A DNA stretch of 64,000 nt from Paenibacillus macerans (lineage in GTDB: Bacteria > Bacillota > Bacilli > Paenibacillales > Paenibacillaceae). The position numbers and the translations under genes are program-made. The notes under the pieces were generated by a model. It searched no databases. It saw nothing but the letters and a program-made list of their open reading frames with translations, and was not told the DNA's origin. The stretch covers positions 1 to 64,000 of the forward strand of contig NZ_JAMBOE010000001.1 in assembly GCF_023715465.1 (NCBI RefSeq), in the 5' to 3' direction. The first letter of the stretch is position 1; every line of letters begins with the position of its first letter. Shown here piece by piece: positions 53,938 through 61,956 of the stretch.

Positions 53938-54300
53938 ATGATCAACTTTAGAAACGAAACTTATCGCTGTACCTCGGAAATTGTGCTCGGCTTAATCAGC
54001 GGGAAATGGAAAATCGCCATTTTAAACCACTTAGCCAAAGGCCCGGTACGGTATAATGAACTACGGCGGCTGCTCCCTGAAGCGACCCAACGCATGCTTA
54101 CGATGCAGCTCAGAATGCTGGAAAGCGATCGACTCATTATCCGCAAGGTTTATCCGGTTTCACCGCCAAAAGTAGAATATGATTTGTCCGAGCTCGGCAA
54201 ACAATTGGCTCCCATGCTTTTGATGTTATGCGATTTTGGCACCACCTATATCGAAAGCTTTCCCGATGAAGTATCGTACACCAATCATAAGCATGCTTAA
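53938..54300 (+). CDS. HxlR family transcriptional regulator
   Basis: The 120-residue winged-helix protein has the family pattern GLISGKWKIAILNHLAKGPV, RYNELRRLLPEATQRMLTMQ, LRMLESDRLIIRKVY and PPKVEYDLSELGK. It starts with ATG 53938 behind AAGGATG. HxlR proteins usually control a neighbouring redox or aldehyde-detoxification gene; here the divergent neighbour is a TetR gene and the HPS/PHI pair is 7 kb away, so the target is unclear. Confidence 0.9.
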   Translation: MINFRNETYRCTSEIVLGLISGKWKIAILNHLAKGPVRYNELRRLLPEATQRMLTMQLRMLESDRLIIRKVYPVSPPKVEYDLSELGKQLAPMLLMLCDFGTTYIESFPDEVSYTNHKHA

Positions 54301-54308
54301 AGAAAATT

Positions 54309-54343
54309 AGTCAAGAGATACCCTGACAGGGCACCTCTTGACT
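54309..54343. terminator. Hairpin between convergent genes
   Basis: AGTCAAGAG and CTCTTGACT arms with an inner CCCTGACAGGG stem; T-rich stretches follow on both sides. Confidence 0.65.
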
Positions 54344-54363
54344 GTCTATCCTGCTTTTTAGAC

Positions 54364-55788
54364 TCACAGTACCAAAAACTGCGTTCCAAACCCCTTGCCG
54401 GAAACATAAGCCGATTCAAGCTCTTCCTGATCCCCTGTGTCCAGTAAAACCACATTTTCGGGATACAGCTTCCCAAGCAAAGCCCATAACACAAGCTCAT
54501 TTCCGCCGGTCGGAATAAAGTGGATGCCGTCCGTATTCGTCACCAATCCGGAATGCGAGAGTATGTCTATCGCCCGATGCAAGCCGATGGATGTTCGTTT
54601 TACAATTGCGGCTCCGGCATCGTCGCTTTTTTGCGGCCGATATAAAAACCGATGCCCCCGAAAAAGCTGACCGAGGTCTACCGTATACTCGCGGCCTTCC
54701 ATTTCCAGGCTGAACCGTAGAGTTGTTCGGTCGTCCTCCCTATTTGGCAGCAACCGGGCGATGGATGGTTCATCATAAAGCTCTCCGGAAACAGGAAGCG
54801 CGGCCTTGTCCACCGGCGCACCCTTTCCCGCCTCGTTTCGCGGCGCGGCATAATAGTCGTCATATTCATAAGCGAAAGAAATCGCGGCCAACGCTTGTGT
54901 GTCTTCTGTCTGTATCGTTTGAACCGGATGCCACTTCAGCAGATAACGCACCGCCGTACCGGCCGGCTCCCCCAGACCCGCCGGCAAGACGGTTCCCAGA
55001 CGGTATTGGAAGCCGTAACCGGCTTTGGTTAACCCTGAACTGACCACACTTTGCGCATACTGGACGATCGCTTTGTGGGTCAACTTTTTCCCGAGCAATT
55101 GCGTTAAAAAGCTCTCCCGGGCCGGCTCCAGAAAACGCAGCCCTTTGAACTCCGTATATTCCCTGACTTCAAACGGAACTTCTTCCCAATTGGCGAACGG
55201 AAGCAAGGCATCCCGCAGCAAAACGAATTGATGCAGGTACTCATTATAAATCTGCATGACCCGCGGGCCGCCAAATGGTCCCCAAACCTGAGCAATCGCC
55301 TCCGGGATCAGGGCATGACCATAACAGTGGCTGCGAAATTCCAACTTGCCTAGCGTTTCCGGCCCATACTTAGCCAGCGTCTTCTTCTCGGCATTAATCT
55401 CCCGGGCCCAGCTTACCAATTGCTCCCCGATGCGCACTGCCTGAGCCGTAATCTCGGCGCCAGCTTGATCCTCAAGAGCCAATGGCCCCAACGGCAAAGA
55501 GGACACGCGTCCGGAAATCGCCAAATTGGCCTGAAGGCTGTCCAAGAGCACCGCCGGATCGCTGTTCACCGGTTCGCCAAGCTGTACCAGCATCGCCTCG
55601 AGCATCTTATCGAGCTCCATAACAACCTCTTTTGCCCGATATACACCGGCAGGCAAATTCCAATCCAAGGCCGCGTTTACGCCTTGTCTGATGGAGTCGC
55701 TGGGATATTTGCCGATGAGCGGCTCAATATCGATTGCCTTCCTCCATACGATTCGCTTATCTTTCAAAGTAAGTTGATATTCCTGCAT
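54364..55788 (-). CDS. Hypothetical protein of unknown family
   Basis: The 474-residue soluble protein has no signal or membrane segment. I do not recognise the family. Features seen are a charged N-terminus, a helical region around residues 40-250 with HCYGHALIPEAIAQVWGPFG and IYNEYLHQFVLLRDALLPFA, and a C-terminal part ending FGTQFLVL. ATG 55788 is taken as start, with GTG 55803 possible. It stands alone between the HxlR gene and a 290-bp gap. Confidence 0.65.
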   Translation of the reverse strand: MQEYQLTLKDKRIVWRKAIDIEPLIGKYPSDSIRQGVNAALDWNLPAGVYRAKEVVMELDKMLEAMLVQLGEPVNSDPAVLLDSLQANLAISGRVSSLPLGPLALEDQAGAEITAQAVRIGEQLVSWAREINAEKKTLAKYGPETLGKLEFRSHCYGHALIPEAIAQVWGPFGGPRVMQIYNEYLHQFVLLRDALLPFANWEEVPFEVREYTEFKGLRFLEPARESFLTQLLGKKLTHKAIVQYAQSVVSSGLTKAGYGFQYRLGTVLPAGLGEPAGTAVRYLLKWHPVQTIQTEDTQALAAISFAYEYDDYYAAPRNEAGKGAPVDKAALPVSGELYDEPSIARLLPNREDDRTTLRFSLEMEGREYTVDLGQLFRGHRFLYRPQKSDDAGAAIVKRTSIGLHRAIDILSHSGLVTNTDGIHFIPTGGNELVLWALLGKLYPENVVLLDTGDQEELESAYVSGKGFGTQFLVL

Positions 55789-56039
55789 ACCTTCGCACCT
55801 CACCTAAGTGTTTTTGAACGAACGTCCCGCTCGGTGAAATCTGGATCGATCGTTCTGTATGTAGGTTATCAGGTACACCAACGCTTGAACAGTACGCACT
55901 TTTTTGTATGATCGGATCATTTCTGTAAGGTAGGATACATTTTGATACCGGGGTTATGGGAGCATCAATCTTGTGATACTGCTCCCGATAAGCTTGGAGG
56001 GTTATCTATCTTCGCAATTAAGCTCCATCCGGTAAAACA

Positions 56040-56066
56040 AAAAAAGCCGCCCAGGAATGAGCGACT
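56040..56066 (-). terminator. Terminator of the YiiX-like gene
   Basis: AGTCGCTC and GGGCGGCT arms around ATTCCT, then TTTTTTT leftwards. Confidence 0.8.
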
Positions 56067-56076
56067 TAGAGTGTTC

Positions 56077-56733
56077 TTATTTATAGAAAGTTCCCGTTTT
56101 TACTAGAATAGGAGAATTCAAAATGTCAGAAGGTAAGATATATGTAAGTGGATCTAGACTTTTACTATCAAAGACAAGCTCTTTATTTATTCCAAAATAG
56201 TATGCCTGCCAAACAAATTTCGAACAGTAATTGCCTCCAACATTCGTTGGAATTGGATTAAAAAAGTACTGATTTACTTTACTTATATTAGCCTTAGCCC
56301 ATTCAGCAGCTTCAGGGCCCCCACCGTCTCTAATTCGAAAAATTGTAAATTTATCCCCAGAGCTAAATCGACTTACATATGAGTCAATAGATTCCACAAT
56401 TCCCGGACCATTGGGATGAACGTGGTAGATTCTCAAGTCCGGTCCAACAATTGCAACATGACCTACAAAAAAAGTAGAAAAGGACTTAGGGTTGTGTATT
56501 ACATCTCCTGGTTTCATAGTAATATTAGTTCCAGGATAGGTTGGCTGAATTTCGGCCAATGGTTTAACTTCATTCTCTAATAAAGCTTCATCCATAGTAG
56601 TATAGGTAGATTGAGTTACTGATGTCACAAAGGTTATAGGCTGAGAGGTATTATTACTGTCTGCACTTGCTGCATTTGCGAACATAAAAACTAATCCCAA
56701 ACCCAAAAATAGACTAGTTAATAATTTCCTCAC
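56077..56733 (-). CDS. Secreted YiiX/NlpC-P60-like cysteine hydrolase
   Basis: The 218-residue secreted protein has a signal peptide (KLLTSLFLGLGLVFMFANAA). The permuted papain-like pattern is histidine first in FVGHVAIVG and cysteine later in GGNYCSKFVWQAYYFG, as in YiiX-type NlpC/P60 relatives that act on lipids or peptidoglycan. The start is GTG 56733 with AAGGAAG at 8 nt rather than ATG 56751. The gene is AT-rich, like the two small genes at 56827 and 57180, which suggests a shared foreign origin. Confidence 0.75.
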   Translation of the reverse strand: MRKLLTSLFLGLGLVFMFANAASADSNNTSQPITFVTSVTQSTYTTMDEALLENEVKPLAEIQPTYPGTNITMKPGDVIHNPKSFSTFFVGHVAIVGPDLRIYHVHPNGPGIVESIDSYVSRFSSGDKFTIFRIRDGGGPEAAEWAKANISKVNQYFFNPIPTNVGGNYCSKFVWQAYYFGINKELVFDSKSLDPLTYILPSDILNSPILVKTGTFYK

Positions 56734-56826
56734 AAGAAACACTTCCTTCATATGGTATTTATGCTTATAATAAGGTTAATTTCAGTATTTTTCAATACAT
56801 TATTTTACATTAATTAGGAGGATTAT

Positions 56827-57153
56827 ATGAATTATATAAAATATATAATTTATTTCACTATCATACTGATAGTATTATCAATCATAGTATTTACTCAATA
56901 TTCAACAAGGAATTTAGAATCTGAAGTTTTTAATCATTTATTGAACGAAGGGTACCAAAAGGAAGAAATATTAAGTGTTAAATCAGAATTAGGAAAAGCT
57001 CCTGTTTTTAGTGCTACTGTAATTTTTAAAGACGAACCTAATGCAAGATATTTTTATAAAAAAGAAAACGGAGCTATTATTCAATATAGTAGAGCCCCAG
57101 TTAAAGGTATAGACTTCGATTATCAGTATAAACATCAGGATGATATAAAATAA
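56827..57153 (+). CDS. DUF3139-family small membrane protein
   Basis: The 108-residue protein has one N-terminal membrane helix (IIYFTIILIVLSIIVFTQYS) and an outer domain with NARYFYKKENGAIIQY, the DUF3139 signature. ATG 56827 follows TTAGGAGG. The function is unknown. Divergent from the YiiX-like gene and convergent with another small membrane protein gene. Confidence 0.8.
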   Translation: MNYIKYIIYFTIILIVLSIIVFTQYSTRNLESEVFNHLLNEGYQKEEILSVKSELGKAPVFSATVIFKDEPNARYFYKKENGAIIQYSRAPVKGIDFDYQYKHQDDIK

Positions 57154-57179
57154 TAAAAACGAAAAAAGGTACAGCCACC

Positions 57180-57470
57180 TTACATCGGTTGATCCCAAGG
57201 ATCATGCAGTACATAGATTGGAAAATATCGAGGTGTCATAGTCAAACTAATAAATTGACCGTTCTTCCCTTTGTACGTAACAAAATAATCTCCGAAATGT
57301 GCATCATACTCTACTCTTTCGAATTTTAAATCTTGGTTATGATATTTCACATTAACGTATACTGATGAGGAAACTTTTGCGACACTTTCTTTAAACCATT
57401 CAAATTGTGACAGCCATAATATCAAAACTATAATTAATAGCAATATAAGCCGCACTCTTGTAATTTTCAT
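57180..57470 (-). CDS. Small membrane protein, DUF3139/YfjL-like
   Basis: The 96-residue protein has an N-terminal membrane helix (LILLLIIVLILWLSQFEW) and an outer domain with YVNVKYHNQDLKFERVEYDA and GDYFVTYKGKNGQ. It resembles small YfjL/DUF3139-like proteins in layout. ATG 57470 has GAGGTGAAAG. It lies 16 bp after the LysR gene on the same strand but differs in base composition. Confidence 0.6.
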   Translation of the reverse strand: MKITRVRLILLLIIVLILWLSQFEWFKESVAKVSSSVYVNVKYHNQDLKFERVEYDAHFGDYFVTYKGKNGQFISLTMTPRYFPIYVLHDPWDQPM

Positions 57471-57486
57471 GCTTTCACCTCTATGC

Positions 57487-58365
57487 TCATTTAAACAACT
57501 CAAGATATTCTTTGGCCGCTTTGGACAAGTAACCGCTGCTGCGGTAAAAGACGAACGGCTCGGAGCAAAGCGGACAGTCGGTGATTTGCAAAACCTTGTA
57601 ATTGCCCGGCGGACTTAAGTCCAAAACGGATTTAGGAAGCAACGCCGCCCCGAATCCGCTGGTAACCATGCTGAGCAGCATCGCCGAATCATGACATTCA
57701 CATAAAATGCGCGGAACCTCACCCAGATCGGCAAAACACTTCATAATTCGCCCGTACATCCCTTCACTGCAGGCAGAGCGCAGCACAACCAGCGGCAGGT
57801 CGGCAATTCGTTGGAACCAAACCGATTCCCGCTCACGGTCCGTCAAACTCCATTGCTTGGGAATCACCAGCACAAAAGGGTCCGGCGCCAAGCGAAACGA
57901 GCTCAGGCCCTTTACCGGAAGCGGACTGCTGCTAATCGCAAGGTCTATCTCCCTGTTCTCCATCAATTCTCCCAGGCGGACCGGGTCCCCTTCCCAGACT
58001 TTATACTGCATATCGGGGTATTTTACGCGCATGCGCCTCATATTGGACAGCATTAACGACGCACAGTACAGACTTGAACCGACAGAAATGAATCCGTGCG
58101 CCTCCTTGTTCATTTCCTGCATTTCCGTTACCAGCTCGGAGAAACTGGCGAGCAAAAGCTTGGCGTTTTTATAGAGCACTTCCCCTTCGGGAGTCAGACT
58201 CACCTTCCGCTTATGCCGTTCAACCAACATTACGCCGAGTTCGTCCTCCATCCCCTTAAGCTGCTTGCTGAGCGGCGGCTGCGCCATATGCAGCCTTCTT
58301 GCCGCCGCCGTGATTTTGCCTTCTTCCGCGATCGCCACAAAGTATTTCAACTGTCTGATATCCAT
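57487..58365 (-). CDS. bsdA: LysR family regulator of the hydroxyarylic acid decarboxylase genes
   Basis: The 292-residue protein has the LysR helix-turn-helix at the N-terminus (GKITAAARRLHMAQPPLSKQ) and a periplasmic-binding-like effector domain. ATG 58365 has GGAGGCGG upstream; the longer frame is not used. It is divergent from bsdC with 142 bp between starts, the classic LysR arrangement. In B. subtilis BsdA (YclA) activates bsdBCD in response to salicylate-type acids, and the same role is inferred here. Confidence 0.85.
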   Translation of the reverse strand: MDIRQLKYFVAIAEEGKITAAARRLHMAQPPLSKQLKGMEDELGVMLVERHKRKVSLTPEGEVLYKNAKLLLASFSELVTEMQEMNKEAHGFISVGSSLYCASLMLSNMRRMRVKYPDMQYKVWEGDPVRLGELMENREIDLAISSSPLPVKGLSSFRLAPDPFVLVIPKQWSLTDRERESVWFQRIADLPLVVLRSACSEGMYGRIMKCFADLGEVPRILCECHDSAMLLSMVTSGFGAALLPKSVLDLSPPGNYKVLQITDCPLCSEPFVFYRSSGYLSKAAKEYLELFK

Positions 58366-58389
58366 AGAGGGGCCGCCTCCAATCCATAT

Positions 58390-58419
58390 ATAGCCAAAAA
58401 GTATGTACAACATAGCCAA
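58390..58419. promoter_or_regulatory. Direct repeat ATAGCCAA, 22 bp apart
   Basis: ATAGCCAA at 58390-58397 and 58412-58419, two helical turns apart, in the gap between bsdA and bsdC. It is a plausible LysR-type binding region although LysR sites are more often T-N11-A palindromes. Confidence 0.45.
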
Positions 58420-58507
58420 CAGATATTTTAACTATATTAACTCTCGCTCTACACTGTATGTAAGAATTTTAATAAACAACCAATTTATGAAGGAGGGGTA
58501 CCGCTCT

Positions 58508-59932
58508 ATGGCGTATCAGGATCTTAGAGAATTTCTAAGTGTACTTGAACAGGAAGGACAGTTGCTGAACATTGAAGAAGAGGTTAAACCCGAACCCGAC
58601 ATTGGAGCGGCCGGACGCGCAGTGGCTAATTTAGGGGAAAGCTCGCCGGCGCTTTTGTTCAACAACATTTACGGATATCAAAACGCGCGCATAGCGATGA
58701 ACATGATCGGCTCCTGGGAGAATCATGCGCTGATGCTCGGACTGCCGAAAAACGCGCCGGTCAAAGAGCAGTTTTTTGAATTTGCCCGCAGATTTGCCAA
58801 GTTTCCGGTTGCCGTAAAACGTGAGACCAAGGCGCCTTTTCAGGAAAACCAAATCACCGAGGATATCAATCTGTTTGAGCTTTTTCCTTTGTTCCGGCTG
58901 AACCGGGGAGACGGCGGATTTTACATCGATAAAGCCGTCGTAGTCTCGCGGGACCAATACGACCCTGAACATTTCGGCAAGCAAAATGCCGGTGTTTACC
59001 GCCTTCAGGTGAAAAACAAGGATACCTTGGGCATTCAGCCGGTGTCTCAGCACGACATTGCCGTTCACCTTCGCCAGGCGGAAGAAACAGGGCAAAATCT
59101 CAAAGTGGCGATCGCGTTGGGTTGTGAACCGGTGATTACTACCGTGGCAGGCTCGCCGATTCTGTACGACCAGTCCGAATACGAAATGGCCGGAGCGATC
59201 CAGGAGGCGCCTTATCCGATTGTCCGTCTGGAGCACGGAAACCTGGACGTCCCTTGGGGAGCCGAGATTGTGCTGGAAGGGGAAATCGTCTCCCGCTACC
59301 GGGAGTTTGAAGGTCCGTTCGGCGAATTCACCGGGCATTATTCCGGAGGCCGCGCGATGCCGATCATCAAAATCTCCAAGGTTTACCACCGCACTGATCC
59401 GATTTTTGAACATCTGTATCTCGGCATGCCCTGGACGGAAATTGATTACATGATGGCGATCAATACCTGCGTTCCTCTGTACCAGCAGCTGAAAGACGCC
59501 TATCCCGAGGAGATCGAGGCGGTAAATGCAATGTACACGCACGGGCTGTTGGCCGTGATTTCCACCAAAACCCGTTACGGCGGATTTGCCAAAGCCGTGG
59601 GTATGCGCGCACTGACAACACCCCACGGACTCGGTTACTGCAAAGTCATCATCGTCGTTGATGAGGATGTCGATCCGTTTAATCTGCCCCAGGTCATGTG
59701 GGCTATCTCCACGAAAATGAACCCGAAATATGACGTCGTTGTCATACCGAACTTATCCGTGCTGCCGCTTGATCCGGGTTCCGACCCTGCCGGCATCACC
59801 GATAAACTGATTATCGATGCAACCACGCCGAAAGCGCCGGAAACGCGGGGCCATTATTCGCAGCCGCTCGACTCTCCGCTAGATACGGATGTATGGGAGA
59901 AAAAGCTGGCTGAATTGCTCAGACAGAAATAA
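58508..59932 (+). CDS. bsdC: UbiD-family non-oxidative hydroxyarylic acid decarboxylase, subunit C
   Basis: The 474-residue UbiD-type enzyme uses prenylated FMN. Recognisable stretches are INLFELFPLFRLNRGDGGFY, GVYRLQVKNKDTLGIQP and EGPFGEFTGHYSGGRAMPI, the last carrying acidic active-site residues of the family. ATG 58508 follows AAGGAGGGG. bsdD is 44 bp downstream. The flavin prenyltransferase gene bsdB (ubiX), which precedes bsdC in B. subtilis, is absent here, so the cofactor must come from a UbiX encoded elsewhere. Confidence 0.92.
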   Translation: MAYQDLREFLSVLEQEGQLLNIEEEVKPEPDIGAAGRAVANLGESSPALLFNNIYGYQNARIAMNMIGSWENHALMLGLPKNAPVKEQFFEFARRFAKFPVAVKRETKAPFQENQITEDINLFELFPLFRLNRGDGGFYIDKAVVVSRDQYDPEHFGKQNAGVYRLQVKNKDTLGIQPVSQHDIAVHLRQAEETGQNLKVAIALGCEPVITTVAGSPILYDQSEYEMAGAIQEAPYPIVRLEHGNLDVPWGAEIVLEGEIVSRYREFEGPFGEFTGHYSGGRAMPIIKISKVYHRTDPIFEHLYLGMPWTEIDYMMAINTCVPLYQQLKDAYPEEIEAVNAMYTHGLLAVISTKTRYGGFAKAVGMRALTTPHGLGYCKVIIVVDEDVDPFNLPQVMWAISTKMNPKYDVVVIPNLSVLPLDPGSDPAGITDKLIIDATTPKAPETRGHYSQPLDSPLDTDVWEKKLAELLRQK

Positions 59933-59976
59933 CCGTGCATGCAACCTATTTTCATTTAACAAAGGAGTGTATATCT

Positions 59977-60207
59977 ATGAAAACCTGTCCGCGCTGCAAT
60001 ACAGAAAAAGCGTCCGTCCTAGCGAGTTCGCCGGTAAAAGGAGCCTGGGAGCTTTATCATTGCCCGGTATGCCTGTTTATCTGGCGGTCTTCAGAACCGG
60101 AGTCGATCACGGACCCGCAAAAATACAACCCGTCATTTAAAGTCGATCCTGCCGATATCCCCAAAGCCGCTCATGTTCCGGTGATTCCGCCTCTGAGAAG
60201 AAAGTAG
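59977..60207 (+). CDS. bsdD: Hydroxyarylic acid decarboxylase subunit D
   Basis: The 76-residue protein has two CxxC knuckles (MKTCPRCNTE and YHCPVCLFIWRSSEP) that could bind zinc, and the family segment YNPSFKVDPADIP. It matches BsdD/VdcD in length and pattern. It is needed with subunit C for decarboxylation of 4-hydroxybenzoate- or vanillate-type acids in Bacillus. ATG 59977 follows AAAGGAG. Confidence 0.92.
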   Translation: MKTCPRCNTEKASVLASSPVKGAWELYHCPVCLFIWRSSEPESITDPQKYNPSFKVDPADIPKAAHVPVIPPLRRK

Positions 60208-60299
60208 GATTATATAATAGGTTAAATATCTCTATTGAAAAATATGGCAGATCACTTACACTTAATCAAGTGTTGTGGCAGTTTTTCCGATAAGTAATT

Positions 60300-60337
60300 G
60301 TACATTTTGCAACTATTGCATTCAACAAAGGACCAAC
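60300..60337. repeat. Family B repeat core, inverted copy
   Basis: The reverse complement matches 50290-50327 at 36 of 38 positions (GTTGGTCC, then TTGTTGAATG, then ATAGTTGCAAAATGTAC). It lies in the 500-bp gap after bsdD, which otherwise holds only the terminator at 60422. Confidence 0.75.
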
Positions 60338-60421
60338 GCTTATTTGCCAATTTCATGCTGTGAAAATTGAGCTATAAGCCTGAAGGCTGGAAGATTCAAA
60401 ACCCTGTTTGGCGTATACACG

Positions 60422-60458
60422 TTCAGGCTGCCCGGCGAAGCGGGCAGCCTGAGTTTTT
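60422..60458 (+). terminator. Strong terminator downstream of bsdCD
   Basis: TTCAGGCTGCCCG and CGGGCAGCCTGAG arms around GCGAAG, then TTTTT. The stem is nearly perfect over 13 bp. Confidence 0.9.
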
Positions 60459-60705
60459 CACGAGAGGTCAGATCCATCTCATCACCGGGTCATTGCGATC
60501 GACACCCCGAGGCGAACAGCTCACCTGGGCAGGTGCGAGGCAAAAAGAGTCATTTCTGTCCGTTACATTTTGCAAACCGCTGTTTTTCAGGTGGCTTCGT
60601 ATTTTCTGTGATGGCCTAATGCGGCTTCCCGCTCCCCACAAGTAACCAACCCCTTGGATGGATCGCGGATAAAAATGTAGGTTAACCTTTGTCATACCGT
60701 AACAG

Positions 60706-61254
60706 CTATTCCATATTACTATGGCGTTGAAATGCTTGTTCATGATCGATCTTTTTTAGCTTGGAATAGATCAGGCAAATCGTATCAAACATAATATGGA
60801 TACTTTGATCAAACAGGGAGCCAAGCGGTTGAATTGATGCCTGTTCATGTTCGGTACGATATTTTGTGGCAGCCGGTACAACGGCCACCAGAGAGGCGTG
60901 GGAGGCAAGTTCCGAATCGGGATTGACAGTTATGGCAACGACTTGGCATGGAATGGACTTTGCTTTTTCCGCTGTCCAAATGACGCTTTTGGTCTTTCCT
61001 GAACCTGATACAGCAACTAACACATCCCCTTTTTCAATCGACGGCGTGATGGTCTCGCCTACAACATAAACGGTCGCTCCCAAATGCATTAATCTCATGG
61101 CAAAGGATTTCGCCATTAACCCCGATCGCCCCTCACCCGTTACAAATATTCTTTTTCCATCAAACAAAATAGCGGCGATTTCGTCCAAGCATTTTTCATC
61201 GATCTTATTGATAACGCCCTGAATTTCCTTTAAGACCAGTTCTGTTGTTTTCAT
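60706..61254 (-). CDS. hxlB: 6-phospho-3-hexuloisomerase (SIS domain)
   Basis: The 182-residue SIS-domain isomerase has the PHI stretches FVTGEGRSGLMAKSFAMRLM, VYVVGETITPSIEKGD and VAVSGSGKTKSV. PHI converts 3-hexulose 6-phosphate to fructose 6-phosphate in the ribulose monophosphate route for formaldehyde. ATG 61254 follows the HPS stop by 4 bp, with GAGGTG as ribosome site. It is the last gene of a unit with the LacI regulator and HPS-type gene. Confidence 0.85.
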   Translation of the reverse strand: MKTTELVLKEIQGVINKIDEKCLDEIAAILFDGKRIFVTGEGRSGLMAKSFAMRLMHLGATVYVVGETITPSIEKGDVLVAVSGSGKTKSVIWTAEKAKSIPCQVVAITVNPDSELASHASLVAVVPAATKYRTEHEQASIQPLGSLFDQSIHIMFDTICLIYSKLKKIDHEQAFQRHSNME

Positions 61255-61258
61255 TTTC

Positions 61259-61885
61259 TCACACCTCTTTTAATGCTTCGCTAAATGCTTTCGCTGCCAT
61301 ATGCGGATCAATGGCCTTGGTAATCGCTGAACCGATGATGACAACGGCAGGCCGACTTACAGCGAACTTCGGTAAAGAATCCATGTTAATTCCCCCTGCA
61401 ACTGCAAGCTTTATCCGCGATCCATAATTGAGCGGCACAAGATCATTACTTTTCCCAAGTACTTCTTGCTCGTCTTTACTGACATGCTCACAAAAATAAA
61501 TATCATCTTGGGCAAGTTGAAATAGTTGCTCCTTTTGATCCTTGTTTGTATTCAAAAGATCAATCATTGTCCCTTTGCTAAAGTTTTTCGCAACATCTAC
61601 GCATGCATTTACTGTAGCAAGCGGTGATACTCCCATAACCGTTGCTATGTCGGCTCCTGCCTTAAAACAGATTTCAAATTCATATTTAGCGTTGTCCATG
61701 GTTTTTATATCGGCAATAACCGTTTTGGAAGGAAATTGTTCCTTCACTCTTTCCACACTTGCCATACCATATTCCTTGATCAATGAAGTGCCGACTTCAA
61801 TCCAATCAACGTAATCCTCCGTCATTTTCCCCAGTTCAATAGCCTCATCTATGGTCAGGCGATCCAATGCCAATTGAATGATCAC
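61259..61885 (-). CDS. hxlA: 3-hexulose-6-phosphate synthase-like protein (HPS/KGPDC family)
   Basis: This 208-residue TIM-barrel protein belongs to the orotidine decarboxylase superfamily. The start resembles HPS (QLALDRLTIDEAIELG), with VIADIKTMDNAKYE holding the D-x-K-x-x-D metal/catalytic set. The later segment YFCEHVSKDEQEV is closer to 3-keto-L-gulonate 6-phosphate decarboxylase than to HPS proper. Pairing with a clear PHI gene favours the formaldehyde-fixing role; a related aldol reaction on another pentulose phosphate is possible. The start is GTG 61885 behind GAGG. Confidence 0.75.
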   Translation of the reverse strand: MIIQLALDRLTIDEAIELGKMTEDYVDWIEVGTSLIKEYGMASVERVKEQFPSKTVIADIKTMDNAKYEFEICFKAGADIATVMGVSPLATVNACVDVAKNFSKGTMIDLLNTNKDQKEQLFQLAQDDIYFCEHVSKDEQEVLGKSNDLVPLNYGSRIKLAVAGGINMDSLPKFAVSRPAVVIIGSAITKAIDPHMAAKAFSEALKEV

Positions 61886-61956
61886 TTCCGTTACCTCACT
61901 CCTCAACTAAATCGATTTATAAAAATTGCAGAAAAATACTTCATAAAACATTAAAA

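Noticed and set aside
58631-59626. 331-codon minus-strand frame opposite bsdC
   Set aside because: Shadow of a strongly supported UbiD gene; no motif and no ribosome site.
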